Assembly: GCA_036583965.1 (NCBI GenBank)
Contig: JAZBQD010000014.1
Location: 69,239,835 to 69,303,834, forward strand
Source of the DNA: Prunella strophiata
Taxonomy: Eukaryota > Chordata > Aves > Passeriformes > Prunellidae
Length of the DNA stretch: 64,000 nucleotides
Direction: 5' to 3'
Shown piece after piece: positions 23,808-36,096 of the stretch (within the stretch, counting starts at the first letter, position 1; every line of letters starts with the position of its first letter). Under the pieces are notes generated by a model. That model ran no database searches. It was not told the origin of the DNA and was given only the letters and a program-made list of their open reading frames with translations. The translations under genes were made by a program, and so were the position numbers.

Positions 23808-24406
23808 CCAGCACACCCTGGGGTGTCTCCTGGGGTGCTCACCATGACCCAGAGCTCCCCAGAGCCCTGGAGGTGCCCTGGGAGCTCCTCCCTGGGCACA
23901 GCTCAGTTGTTCCCACACCCTTTCCATCCCTGCTGGCTTCCCTGATCTCTGAGCATCTCCCTTGGAAAACCCATTTGGTTTTCCCACATCCCTGCAGGAG
24001 GAAAATTCACCATTGCTGTGGTGAAACTGGAGGACAAGACCCTTCCTAGGGAAATCCTGGCAGCTCAGAGAGCCTCAGCCCCCAGACCCAGAGCAGAGAA
24101 TTCCCACAGCACACCAGAGCACCTCCTCCTTCATTTCCTTCAGGCCCTCCAGGAACACACAGCCAGGCACAAAAGTGATTTTTCTCTGTGGTGTGGTCTG
24201 TCCCCAGACCCCTCTGCTGTCCCCTGACCACATGGAGCATTCCCAGCACAGAAATTGCAGGAAATGAGGCATCTCTGGAAAATGTGGGAGCTTGGGATGC
24301 CTCATCTCTCCAGCCCAGGAGCTCTCCTGGGCTCACACCTCCCTCTGTGCTTGCACAGCACCTTTCACAGGCTCTGTGTTTGGCACAGTGCTCCCATACA
24401 GCTAAA
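23808..24406. other. Unique non-coding sequence
   Basis: No gene or repeat recognised. Confidence 0.45.
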
Positions 24407-24595
<189 letters not shown>

Positions 24596-26312
24596 GGGGC
24601 TGAGCACATCACCCCACCAGAGCACTGACTGCAGAGCCAGCCACGCAGCCAAGAATGAAGATTAAAAGTGGGGAAGAAATCTGGCAGAGAATTACCTAAT
24701 TTAATACATTTGAAACTCAATAATTATTTCTTTAAAAATAGAATTTGCTGAAGCAACTTCTAGCTTTTAATTCTTTTCTTTTCTTTTTTTTTCCCTTTAA
24801 TCACTGCATAATAAAGTAATTAGTAATTTGTGTCACTTCTGCATTTTTTTTTCCCTTAGTATAATCACAAGGGGTGACACATTTTCACAGCACACTTCAA
24901 AAAAAAAAGTATAATGGAGAGAGGCAAAAATCAGAGCTGGTGTTTGAACCCTATCAAAAGTCAGTAATGCACATTGTGTCTGCTCAAAATGATGATTACA
25001 TCACTGAAGACAACTCATTAATTAGAGAAACCCAGGGTGGAAGGGCAGGGCAAAGACCCTGGGACAGATTCTGGGCTTAAGTGACCCCAAGGATTCCAAG
25101 CAGGAGGACAAGAGGCAGGAACTGATGCACAGAAAATTCCACCTGAATATGAGGCTCAGAAGGACCCTGGGAATGGCTGAGAGGGATTTTGTAGGAATTG
25201 AGGAAGATCCTCTGTCCCTGGAAGTGTTCCTGCAGTGTCTGGAGCAAGGTGGAGACATCTGGATTTACCCTTTGTCCCAAAAAATGGATGTGAGAGAGAC
25301 TCCTGAGCACTTGGGAGCCAAAATTTTGCTGGGACCCCTCTGTCTGAGCCTGACTTGAGCAAGGCTGGACCAGCACTGGGACAGAAAATAAAATATTGAA
25401 TTAATTTGGCCCCATCACACACACCTTTAGCTGTGGTCTCCACAGGTTTTGGACTGCTTTTTTTCTAGTTTGGACCTCCCTGAGCCCTCTTAGCCCTGCC
25501 AAGGAGGTAAAACCACACACTTGGGCTGAGAACCTCTGCTAAAAGGAAGGACCCCTCCTCCCAACCCATTATTCCCAGTTTTTCCCCACAATGGTCAGTG
25601 TCCTCCCCTCCCTCTCACGATTTCATTAGACAGGGCAATGATCCCAATAAGCAGACAAACCCTGAGGGACAGGTTTTGCTCCTCAGCAACCCAAATTTTC
25701 CAAAAATACCGAGTCAGGAGATCACTGAGGAGCAGCACTGCATACATATTAATGCTGCCTTTAATCCCCCTCCATGAATTTTAGGAGCTAAGTGGGAACT
25801 TGGATGTCCTCAGGCTGAAGGGTTGCTCACTTCTGTCCCTGCCTGCTGACACTCTGTGCTCCAGTTTCTCCCTGCTGCCAGGTGTCTTCAGGTCAGCTTC
25901 TTGTCCCTTCCCTGGCCTGATTTCCTCCCTAACATCACACAGGAGCCATCACATTTCCCTCTGATCAGAATCTCACCAGTCAGAGACATCATTACAAACA
26001 CAATTTAAGCTCCATTCACTTTTTTTTTTTTTAAGGGAAAAAAAAGAAAGTAAGTTCATTTTGAAGCCTCTTTTCCCCAACTTTCTGCAGTTCTGGTGTC
26101 TCCAGAGGCTGGTTCTGAAGTCCTTGGGTTCAATAAAATGTCTTTCTTCAGTATTTGTGCCATATCTAGTTCAGATCATTGCAAATTAGTTAAAACCAAA
26201 CAAACAAACAAAGCCCAGCTCTTTGGATTGTTGGTGAAGCTGCTGCCAGAAGTGGCTGCACATACCCACAGCCAAACCTCAAATCATGCCTGGGAATTGC
26301 ACCAGGGCATGC
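24596..26312. other. Unique AT-rich non-coding sequence
   Basis: 24660-24920 is AT-rich with homopolymer T and A runs. The remainder is ordinary. No gene supported. Confidence 0.45.
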
Positions 26313-26548
26313 AAACTAAAACTAAAACTAAAACTAAAACTAAAACTAAAACTAAAACTAAAACTAAAACTAAAACTAAAACTAAAACTAAAACTAAAAC
26401 TAAAACTAAAACTAAAACTAAAACTAAAACTAAAACTAAAACTAAAACTAAAACTAAACTAACTAAAACTAAAACTAAAACTAAAACTAAAACAACTAAA
26501 ACTAAAACTAAAACTACACTAAAACTAAAACAGGTAAAACTAAAACTA
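26313..26548. repeat. (AACTAA)n hexamer microsatellite
   Basis: About 236 bp of a 6-bp unit (AAAACT), nearly perfect for the first 145 bp. After about 26457 it shows phase slips and small losses ('aactaactaaaac', 'aaaacaactaaa', 'actacactaaa'). In frame it encodes an artefactual Thr-Lys repeat. One strand has almost no G. Confidence 0.97.
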
Positions 26549-28019
26549 TTTCAGGAGCTTTCTAACATCAAAACACTGCAAGGACTTCTGTTCCCATCCC
26601 CAGGAACATTCCTGCACTGGTGGTTTCCATGTGAAAGGGAAGGTAACACATCACAGTCAGGCTGTGTTTGGTGGACAGAGATTCAAGTCTGGATCTATTC
26701 CCAGTTTTCCTGGCTGGAATTAATAGAGTTTATTTCCTGTCAGAGCTCAGCATGTGCAGCTCTAGTTCATGGCCAAGGAAGAGATGGGTACTCCTGGATT
26801 CTGATTAATCTGGCCTGTCCTGGGAGCAGCTCTCCCTCACAGAGGTGATTTTTCAGGAACATACAGGGTGCACAGTGCAGAAGTAGCTGCAGGCAACCAG
26901 CCTTTAATGAAATGTGTGAATCTTCCTTTTCCTTGGTTTCCCTGGACAAGTCACTATGTCTCTGTTTCCCAGCAGAGAAGTGAAGCATTTTTTTCTTTTT
27001 CCACCTCCTCAGAACAGAGAAGGATGTGGCACAGAGGCAGGCTGGATGTCTGACCCTCTGATCCTGCAAACCAAATACGAAATCAAATTTATTTTCGTTC
27101 CCAGTGGTTTTCATGCACAGACACAGGGATCTGGCCATGCTCCAAAGCAGGAAAACTGATGACCTCCATCTCTCCAGGCACTCTGCACCCTGCAGGTGCC
27201 ATGGGTGGAGCTGGTGGGTGGCTGCATTCCCCAAAAATACCTTGATCTCCCTTTCCCTGGTGGCTTCAGGAGAGCTGTGAGCTCTCCCTGTCCCCACCAC
27301 CCTCCTGACCACGCTGGGGACACACAGCTCAGGCACAGGTGACAACCACATGTCCTTGACCCTGCCTGTTGTGGAAAGCAGAAGAATTTCCTGACCATCC
27401 CTTCTGCCAGAGCTGAGCACTTCAGGGGCTGCTTTTTGGCTTGAGGTGGGTGCTGCCTTTCTGATTCAAATCCCTGAATAATCCAACACAGGAATGCTTG
27501 TTCTGAGTGTTGAGGATTATTTCAGCCTCGTGGAAAAAGGTGTCAAAGGGGGATGGAGGAGGCTTGGGGGTGCAGTGGTACATTGAAACAAGAAACTACA
27601 GAAAGATGATTTAATCACATTTTTTTTCCCCCATCAGAATTTCTGGATGCAACTGGCTTTGTCCCAAGCCATAAGCTGCCATCACCAGAAAGCTCCTGTT
27701 CCTCAGAAGAGCTTGGGTGGATCTGCACAGAGGCAGGTGAATCAGTGGGCTGCAATTTCAAGTTTCTTCTGAGGACAAACACCATTAGCTCCAGCTGGAA
27801 GGAAATCCCACAGCCAAACCCTTTTTGTGTTGTCCCTACAGTGTTTACTGAGGACATTTGTTTCTGTGAGAGCTATCTCAGAGTCCTTTGACTTGCAATG
27901 CCCTGGATTTCTTTGTCATCGAGTTAAATCAACATTCCAACAACTCTTCTGTCCCCTGGAAGGAGCTGTGAGAGGCAAAGGCACAAATCATCCATCCCCA
28001 CCCCTGGGTAATACCTCCC
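26549..28019. other. Unique non-coding sequence
   Basis: No gene supported. A 217-codon minus-strand frame (26767-27420) has no recognisable domain or splice context. Confidence 0.4.
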
Positions 28020-28133
28020 CTGGGCTGGAGGTGTCAAGAATGAGCTGGATGTGGTTTATCTGGTGTTGTTTGGCCAGAAGTTGGACTTGATGACATTGGA
28101 GGTCTTTTCCAGCCTTAATGGTTCCATGATTCT
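28020..28133 (+). mobile_element. CR1 LINE 3' terminus
   Basis: Plus-strand CR1 blocks in order: 'gctggaggtgtcaagaatg', 'gagctggatgtgg', 'ttggacttgatgac', 'ggtcttttccagccttaatg', 'gttccatgattct'. Diverged and 5'-truncated. Confidence 0.85.
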
Positions 28134-29305
28134 GGAGAAATCCAGGCCAGCTCTGAAATCCAGATGTGTGCAGCCCAAAGGCCAAGGCTGCCCAGGGAGG
28201 GATCAGGGCTGTCTGTGCCACACCCAAAGGGAGCAGCAGAAATCCTGATGGAGCTCCTGCTCCAGCCCCAGGTGGGAACTGGGAGCCAACAGCAAGGAGG
28301 ACTGAAGGGGAGATGCAGGCAGACAGCTGGAGTGAAAGCATCCAACATCTGGGATCCCTTCCCTAAAACCTTTGTGTGAATTCCAGTCCTCAAAGGCAGA
28401 CCAGACATGGATAATTCAGTCTGGGAAGCTGCCAGGGGAGTGGGGGGTATTTTGTGCTGCTAACGAAGGGATCTGATGAATGTTTCCATGCTGTGTGAAC
28501 TTCGTGGCAGAAATCTGAACCATTTCAAACAGAATATTTACTTTCTTCCTACAAGCTCCAGCGCCAACAGTTGCCATGGGAACTCAGCCCACTCACCAGC
28601 CTGCCACGTGAACAGGTTTGTTTTGTTAGGAGTAGTAATACTCACATTATTTTTGGTGTGAGGGGCCTGATCATTGCCACCACTTATGTGCCAATAACTC
28701 TTTACTGTAATATCTTTGATGGGATTGTGCCCAGTGCTGTCCTGGTAAAGAACTGCTGGCAAAGGTGCCAGAGTGGCTCAGAGGAACCTTCCCTTCATTA
28801 GGAGATGATCTATTTGCCTGTTGCTGCTGGGTCCTGAGTCCCTGTGCTGGGAGTGAGCCATGAATCTCAGATTGTCATCAGAGCAAAGCAGATAAGGGAA
28901 AAACCAGAGTGGTGGGGAGGTGAGAGTGGGAGCGAGCACTGGAACAGCCACAGAGCTAATGGGGAGAGTCAGGGAGTGAGGAGGAGAAGATTAATGCTGC
29001 AGGGAAGGAGCCTGCCCTCCAGTGCAGTTTGTCAGGCCCTTTGTAGGTCTGGCCATGCAATTTGCAGATCTGCTTGCTGGCTGTAATGAATGGAGCATGC
29101 AACACATCACATCTGCAGGAGGGATCCCTTGGCAAGTGACAGCTACAGAGCCCCCTGGTCAGCAGGGGAGGGCTGGAATAAAAAGGGAAGTTAAGGCAGA
29201 GGGTGATAAACAGGGTCTGAGCAGCAGGGGAAGGTTTGTGCCATGGTGGACTGGGTGGTTCCTGCAGAGACAGAGAGAGAGCAGGGGGTGATGGGCAAGA
29301 GCAGG
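28134..29305. other. Unique non-coding sequence
   Basis: No gene or repeat recognised. Confidence 0.4.
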
Positions 29306-29580
29306 GAGGGACAGGACAAGGGGGAATGGCCTTAGACTGACAGAGAATAGGGTCAGATTGGATTTTAAGAATAAATTCTTCCCTGTGAGGTTACCCAGAG
29401 GAGCTGTGGCTGCCCCTGGATCCCTGGAAGTGTGCAAGGCCAGGCTGGATGGAGCAACCTGGGATAGTGGGAGACATCCCTGCCCGTGGCAGGGAGGTGG
29501 AACTAAATGATCTTTAAGGTCCTTTCCAACCCAACAATTCCATGATTCTATGATTCCATGATTCCATGATTCCATGATCT
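29306..29580 (+). mobile_element. CR1 LINE 3' end, well preserved
   Basis: About 275 bp of plus-strand CR1: 'gggacaggacaagggggaat', 'ttcttccctgtgagg', 'cccagaggagctgtggctgc', 'ccctggatccctggaagtg', 'gatctttaaggtcctttcc', then five terminal ATTCCATG/ATTCTATG octamers. The intact octamer tail marks the true 3' end. It is among the best-preserved CR1 ends in the window. Confidence 0.95.
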
Positions 29581-32500
29581 CAGCATTCTCCATCTCTCTG
29601 ACTATGCTGATTTACTGTCAGGGAGGTCACTTCTGTGCATAAATACATGGATGGAGTTGACACTTAGAGGAAAATTAGAGAAAGAGCAGCACTCAGGATG
29701 AATTCAGCTGACACTGAAGTGCAAACTATTCCACTTTGGCAAGTTGTCTCTCTTCCAAATTATCCAGAGATCTTGAACAAGACAGCAGGGAGAAAGGTTC
29801 ATGCATAAGAATTCTGAAATTTATGAGTCTTCTGCATTTTTCAGGCATCAGGATCTGATGTGCCAGACTGGTAATCCATCCCAAGCCTCCCAGGTGGAAC
29901 ACCTTCCATTTTGGAACACTTTCCATTTTCATAAGGGAAAACTGTGAGGATCACATCTGTGTGTGGATGTGAGTGAGTGCTATCAGCATAAATAGGATGA
30001 GATGGAGGGAGAGCAGCAGTCAGTTGGCACAGGTGCCTTCCCCATCTTAGAAAGTGGGAGAATCACAATTTTACTCCAAAGACCCAAAGCTTTGGTAAGA
30101 GTGCGGCAGAGAAAAGCTGTCCTCAGTCCTTGCCAGTGATTCCTGAGCTGGGGCACAACAGCAGCATGTGCTGGGACATGGGATGTGTTTTCAGGCTTCA
30201 TCAAACCAGTGATGAGCCTCTTACCCTGCAACAAGTGCTCCTGTTGTTTGCAAACCCTTCCTGGTACCATCAGCAGCACCGCCGTGAAAACAAGCACCAC
30301 TCACAGAATGTGTCTTCCTGCTTTGCCAAAGCTTTCCCAAGGAGAAACCCAGAACCTCCTAAAAACCCAAAATCTCTTAAAAAGTTTGGGCATTGAGTCC
30401 TGCAAAGGCCACTGGCAGATCCCAAATGTGCTCTGCTTTTGTAGGGAGATAGCCTGTGGTAGTGAACTATTGATTCCAAAATTCTGTACCATCAGGTTTA
30501 TGGGGTACACGGGCTGGTGATTTGCCTCCTTTGGATACTTCCCTGCATTTGTCAGCCATCACAGCATCCTGTTTGCTATTCCTGTGCTTGGTAGAGTTCC
30601 CAGTGCTGTCAGCTTTCCCAGCTGGGATGGAAGCAGTGCTGTGCACATTCTGCCATCCAGAACGACGTGGGATGCTCCAGAGCAGCCTCCCTTCCAGAAA
30701 AACCAGCTGGACCTCTGCACTCCCCAGGGGAACCAGCTGGGAATCCAGGGCTACCAGCTGCACTAAGAGACTGTCAAGGAGTTTTTGCCAGTAGATGTTT
30801 ACAAGGGGAGCAGAGGAGGTCAAAGATTTGACCATCAGCAGCTCAAATCCTGTTCTGGACCATTAATCCTGCAATGAGCTCATTCAGTTACTCCTTGTAT
30901 TAAACTCAGAGCTTCTCAGGGCTTTGCCATAGTTACTGATCAATAGCAGCACTAACAAACATCTCTTCTGTCTGACTGTGGAATAGACTGGTTTTGTTTT
31001 CCTTTTTTTAACCCACAAACCAGATTATTACTATTTTTTTCTGTAACAAGAGAGCTTTTATGCATAATTATACCCACCATTCAATTTGTGTCAAGCAATA
31101 TTCCCGGGTATAAATCTCCCTGTACTTGTTCCTGCAAAATAAAAAAAGAAACCTCAGCAGGGTCAGTGTGGTGGGGAGCTGTAAAATTCAAAATGCTTTG
31201 GTTTCCTGGAGGAGCCACTTGCCAAGTTTGATGCTGTTGTATTGCTGCTCTCTTTCTAACAGTCTGTCTTTGATGCATATTATTCCTTTAAAAGGAGTTT
31301 ATCCCTAGGGGAATGCAGGGAACTGCATCACAGACCTTTTGCAGTGCATTATTGAGCAGGAGGGTTTTTAAGCAGATTCCCAAAGCCAAAGGTTGTGTGA
31401 CCAGCCTGAGTGGAAGGATGGAGCTCATCTCAGCAGCTTCAGGAATCTACATGTGGACATCACCACGTGAGCTCCTCATCCAACCCTCTCCTCCCAAGGG
31501 GAAAAGCTGCTCCAAAGGAATCAATAATCTGAGTTATTACAGTCAAGATAATGCCTGAAGAACCTGATTTTGGTTAAAATTGGGTTATTTTTTTTTTGGA
31601 AAAAAGAACCTTCTTTTTTTCCAAAAAGTAATCCAGACTGGATCATGAGGAAAGGTCTGCTCTGCATCACAGAGCAGCAGGTGGAGTAGCTATTCCAAGA
31701 GCTGAGGGGATCATTAATAAGTATCTCACTCACTAATAACTATCTCACTAATAACTATCTCACTTGATCACAGTTTCATTCAGTTTGACCTTGATCATCC
31801 CTGCTGCAAATCACAACATGTCATTAGGTGCTGGCTGCATTCACCCTGGATAAACTTGAGCGTGGTGTGATCATGTTCTTGGATAGAAGTTATTTGGAAA
31901 TGCTTTTAGGAGGCAATTTTTAATTAAAAAAAAAATATATATTGTTTAAGAATGACTGCTGCCTGCATGGCTCTCCCAAATTTTCCTGTAGCCAAGTGAT
32001 GTGGATAATTATTGGCACATATCAACACATGGAATGATGAACAGCCTGGAAGTGTTACCCATGGACAAGGCCCTGAAGAAGCTGCAACTCTTAAATGGGC
32101 TCAAAGACAAATAATTATCATTCAGCAAGTCTGACTTCCTCAGGGCAAGGGTGGAGGAGGTTATAGAAACTTACTCAATTAATCAATTGGTCCACGTTAT
32201 AATTAAACCCAAAGCAGAAAAACAATTATCTGGGTAAGTGCTGGTTAGAGGACATTTCTTTTAATGACTTTGCTCCATTCCATTTTTAGTTGTGATGCAT
32301 TTGATGAGATGAGGTGGGTATGAGGCTTCTCTGTGTAATTCTAAGCTAAAGAGAGCTGGATTATCTCTCCTTAAAGGTGAGAATTCCTGAGATGGGCTCT
32401 GCTCTCACATCCACACACTCTCCATCCTCCAAGCCCTGCATGCACCATTAAAACAAAGTGCTCTGAGTGTGGAACAGTGGAGCATTAAAAAGCCATTAAT

Positions 32501-33280
32501 CATGGCTTTGTACTCCTTGCTGCTGGATGTTAATTTTAATTTACAGTCACTTATTCAGTTCCCCTTCAGCAGAGTGGCTGGCTCTGCTCCTAAAGGCCAG
32601 GACAATGAGGGAAGGGGAGAAAGTCACCTCAGGCAGGGACAGGAGGGGTGTGGAGCAGATCCCTGGGGATCCCATTCTTCTGGTCCCTCCTTTCTCTGTG
32701 TTTACATTGGGAATTTGATTGTCCAGATGGAGGAGCTTTCAAACCCTACTGGAGGAGAGGATGACATTTCCCAGCTGCTCCTAAATAAAAAGAAAAAAAA
32801 AAAAACTCAAGGAAGGAAGAGGAAAATTACTGATTAATCATGTCTGGCCCACGGGGTAACAATTATCATGTTAATTGGGGAAGAGTCAACAGTGAGGAAA
32901 TCAGGACAAGATCACCTGGTCTGCTGCCAGCCAGTTTCCACTTCCTAGGAGATAACTCCTGCCAGTTTTGGGGACACAGGCCACCTGTGCAGGGTCAGGT
33001 CTGGAGCCACCCCATCAGAGCTGCAGGTAAGGGAATGGAGAGCTCTGGTGGGTTGTGATTTTTGCTGGGGTCCTTCGTTGTCCTTCCTGGGATGCTGGAA
33101 AGCTGGAAGTGACAATGTTCCAGGTGGGAACATCTCAGTGCAGTGCTGGGCAGGAGCTGAGGGGGTGGATCAGCCCGAGGTGATGGATGTGTCCCTGAGG
33201 TGAGGAGTCAGCAGATGTGTCAGCCTGGTTGCTCCCAGCATTGGCCATCACACATTAACTCACAGGGAAAGGGTTTGTTA
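29581..33280. other. Long unique non-coding stretch
   Basis: About 3.7 kb with no recognised gene. 31600-32540 is AT-rich and full of TAAT/ATTA homeodomain-type cores (for example 'ttaattaaaa' at 31921, 'ataattattggcac' near 32005, 'caattaatcaattgg' near 32176), which makes it a candidate regulatory or conserved block. A small duplication of 'actaataactatctc' lies at 31732-31762. 32787-32804 is A-rich. Confidence 0.4.
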
Positions 33281-33333
33281 TCACAGAATCAAGGAGTGGT
33301 TTGGGTGGGAAGGGACCTTAAAGGGACCTGGCA
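33281..33333 (-). mobile_element. CR1 3' tip abutting the inverted duplication
   Basis: 'tcacagaatcaaggagtgg' followed by 'tttgggtgggaagggacctt' is a minus-strand CR1 3' tip. It stops abruptly at 33334, where the left arm of the inverted duplication begins. The right arm lacks this CR1, so the junction is asymmetric. Confidence 0.75.
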
Positions 33334-33668
33334 CTGTCCAGCTGATTAAAGGCGTTTCTCTGACATTCCCCATGAGCTCATTTTCTATGCCTCATTAGCA
33401 TTCGGATAATTTGCATACCCAGGGTGCACCGCGCGCCAGCAGCACTGCCCCCATCAAAATTCCCATTTTTGCCGTGCAAACACCCGGGTGGGGACACGGG
33501 ACTAGTGTGACCCTGCCAGGGGACCGGGCTGGGGACAGCACGGGTCACACCGGGAGGTGGCAGAGCTCACCGTGTCCTGCACAGGGACAGCTGTGGGGCC
33601 GGGCTCTGGGGAGGGAGCAGAGGGCAAGCTCCGGTTTCTCTTCAGAGCGAACAAATCTTTCGCCTTTT
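33334..33668 (+). repeat. Left arm, CpG-rich outer segment of inverted duplication
   Basis: 335 bp that reappear reverse-complemented at 39871-40205 with only about four substitutions, roughly 99% identity by eye. It is unlike the surrounding DNA: about 16 CpGs, including 'caccgcgcgccagc' at 33427, and an octamer ATTTGCAT at 33409-33416. I recognise no protein or known repeat in it. It could be the promoter or LTR-like part of an unrecognised element, or simply a duplicated CpG-rich regulatory piece. Confidence 0.9.
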
Positions 33669-34445
33669 ACTAAAGATTTCCGTGGAGAGGAACAGTCACG
33701 AGTGAATAGGAATTTTTTGTGGCTCTGCTTTAGCAGAGCTGCCCTTTCATTGGTCAAAAAATAGAATACTTCTGGGTGAGTGTTGTGGGGAAGGGGGTTA
33801 AGCTGTATTGAGTTGTAGCCCAACCTTTTCTAGCTTTGAGGATTGAGTTATTGGGGTTTAACAATGGGATCCTCCACCCTGAACCCACTGCAGAGGAGGC
33901 TGCAGAGCCTGGAGCCCCTCTGCTCTGCACCTGGGGGTGCTCACCTGCATTGGCCATCACACATTAACTCATGGGGAAAGGATTTGTTATCGTTAAATCA
34001 TGCAATGGTTTGGGTGGGAAGGGACCTTAAAGATCATCCAGTTCCAACCCCCTACTAAAGATTTCCGTGGAGAAGAACAGTCACGAGTGAACAGGAATTT
34101 TTTGTGGCTCTGCTATAGCAGAGCTGCTCTTTTGCTGGTCAAAAAATAGAGTGATTTTTGGTGAGTGTTGCAGGGAAGGGAGATGGTTTGGGTTGGGTGG
34201 GAATCCAACCTATTCTAGCATTGGGGAATGAGTTATTGGGTTTAGCAATGGGATCCTCCACCCTGGACCCATTGCAGTGATTCCAGAGGAGGCTGCAGAG
34301 CCTGGAGCCCCTCTGCTCTGCACCTGGGGGTGCTCACCTGCATTGGCCATCACACATTAACTCATGGGGAAAGGATTTGTTATCATAAAATCATGCAATG
34401 GTTTGGCTGGGAAGGGACCTTAAAGATCATCCAGTTCCAACCCCC
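33669..34445 (+). repeat. Left array, about two copies of the 392-bp unit
   Basis: Units begin 'actaaagatttccgtggag' at about 33669 and 34054 and carry the landmark 'gggggtgctcacctgc' ending at 33948 and 34341 (393 bp apart). Each unit runs: a hairpin 'gctctgct..agcagagc'; 'ttgggtgagtg'-like AT/GT sequence; a sense CR1 fragment ('ggaggctgcagagcctggag', 'cccctctgctctgcacctg'); 'attggccatcacacattaac'; and an antisense CR1 3' tip ('gggaagggaccttaaagatc'). The last unit runs without a break into a longer CR1 fragment at 34393-34530. Confidence 0.9.
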
Positions 34446-34530
34446 TGCCATGGGCAGAGACACTTTCCACTACCCCAAGCTGCTCCAAACCCTGTCCAAC
34501 CTGGCCTTGGACATTCCAGGGATCCAGCTG
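34393..34530 (-). mobile_element. CR1 LINE fragment at inner end of left array
   Basis: Minus-strand CR1: 'gggaagggaccttaaagatc', 'ctgccatgggcagagacac', 'aagctgctccaaaccctgtc', 'caacctggccttggacattc'. The tandem array merges into it, so the array unit's CR1 tip was copied from, or recombined with, this type of element. Confidence 0.85.
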
Positions 34531-35478
34531 CTCTGAGCACCCTGTTCATTGTGATGTGATGAAACTATGACATCTTCCTGCTACAACAGGAAGAAGAAAA
34601 CACCACCAGGTTGTATTTCTTTAATAACTAAACCCAGTTTTGTTTATTCCTAGAGTGTCTACAAGTTCTGTTGCCTGTCCCCACAGTCCCTCATTCCCTT
34701 AGGGATGCTCTTTTCAGAGCATTCATTGCTTCTAGAAGTTATAGTTTCTCACAATGGGGTGCAGGGTTAGGGTTTTCCCTAAACAGGTATCCTGCTTTTC
34801 CTTGCACTGCAGGATAAACTCCATGGCTTACAAGCCTGCAGGAAAACATGGAATTTTTCCATAGAAAATGGAGAGCTCCTCTTCACATTGCTGGTGAATG
34901 AGAGCTCTTCTTCACATTTCTGGTCAGGGATCCTCAAACATATGGGACCTCATGTTTTTATAGATATATAAATCTACCCAGCACAAAGGGGAGAGATGGA
35001 TAGCAGCAATATGAGATGTGATTGAGTGTCCTGAGCCTCTTCCACTTCAGCTGGATTGTTTGGTCTCATTTCAAAAGTGTCAGTGACGGGCAGACCAAAA
35101 AGGAACAAGATCTGTGAATATGAGCAAGTTCTGAGGATGCATTTTTTAAGAGGAAAAAAATCTTTCCTGTCATCCACCTCTGGCTTCTGCTGGACTACAT
35201 GTGGGAAGTAGCCAGACATGGGCAAAATATTGAGTCCTGGTAAGGCTGTGCTGGCTGGCAGCTAGGAATGTCATGCCCCTCAACGTGTTGTTTTCCAAGT
35301 CTGATGCCAGGAATGAGTTTTAGTGACCTGGAGTGTGACAAGAATTTGCCTGAGTGAGCATTGTCCCTGTTGGGACAGCACTGGGCTCGTTTAGTGCAGC
35401 ATCTGCACCTGGAGAATCTGTCCTGTCCTGTCAGATTCCTGCCTGCACAGAGCCACTGGATGGGTGCCCAGGACTGGG
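34531..35478. other. Spacer between inverted arms, unique part
   Basis: No gene or repeat recognised. It is AT-leaning and includes 'tttttatagatatataaatc' near 34954. Confidence 0.4.
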
Positions 35479-36096
35479 TGTCAGAACCCAGCACATCCCT
35501 CTGGCTGCCCTGGATGGCTCCAGCCCCTGGCAGGGGGCTCAGAGGACCTTGGCACAGAGCCCAAGACCCCTGTGCCTTTGATCTGGAGCCATGGAAAAAA
35601 TTACCAACCTTATATGAAGAGTTGCAAGCCACACAAATTAAGTAGAATAATAGTAAGTTTATCACAGGGTGAAAAAGTAGAATTTTAGGGTTTTTTAGAT
35701 AAGGGTTCAGGGGCCAAGATGGAGGAATTTGGGTGTGTTCTGTCCTTCTTTCTTCTTCTTCACAGCCTCCATCTTCTGGGTGATGGTGGCACTTTTGGAT
35801 TGGTTTAGAGTAGAGATGGACTGTGTAACACAGGTGATGGGTATTGTAAAATAACTGTAAATAATGTACAGGTAGTTTTTAGTATAAAAAGATAACACTG
35901 CCCCAGAGGTGGGCAGTGTGCCTTGGACTGACCTGCTGAACAGACCTGGGCTGGGCAGGGGGAAAATCTGTTAGATAAGGAAAAATAAACAACCTTGAAA
36001 ACTGCACAAGAAGCTCCTGACTCCTTTCGGTCTCTTGGGCCAGAACACAGAGACTTTCTAACACATATTGGGGTCATCTTGAGGTACAGAGAGACA
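35479..36096 (+). mobile_element. Solo LTR, family 1 copy B
   Basis: Plus-strand LTR starting TGTCAG at 35479 and matching copy A (8619) nearly base for base over 590 bp, with the TATA-like 'agtataaaaagat' near 35881 and AATAAA near 35984. Its 3' tip is shortened ('acagagagaca' where copy A has 'agagagctctgaca') and no target duplication is visible, so the 3' end may have been altered after insertion. It lies in the spacer of the inverted duplication. Confidence 0.85.

Noticed and set aside
26096..26848. 250-codon frame with a long Thr-Lys repeat
   Set aside because: It is the translation of the (AACTAA)n microsatellite; the flanking residues show no domain.
33281..34530. Inverted arms as a DNA transposon with terminal inverted repeats
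   Set aside because: No transposase frame or flanking target duplication was seen at 33334 and 40205, and the arms contain internal tandem arrays, so inverted duplication fits better. I cannot fully exclude a non-autonomous element.
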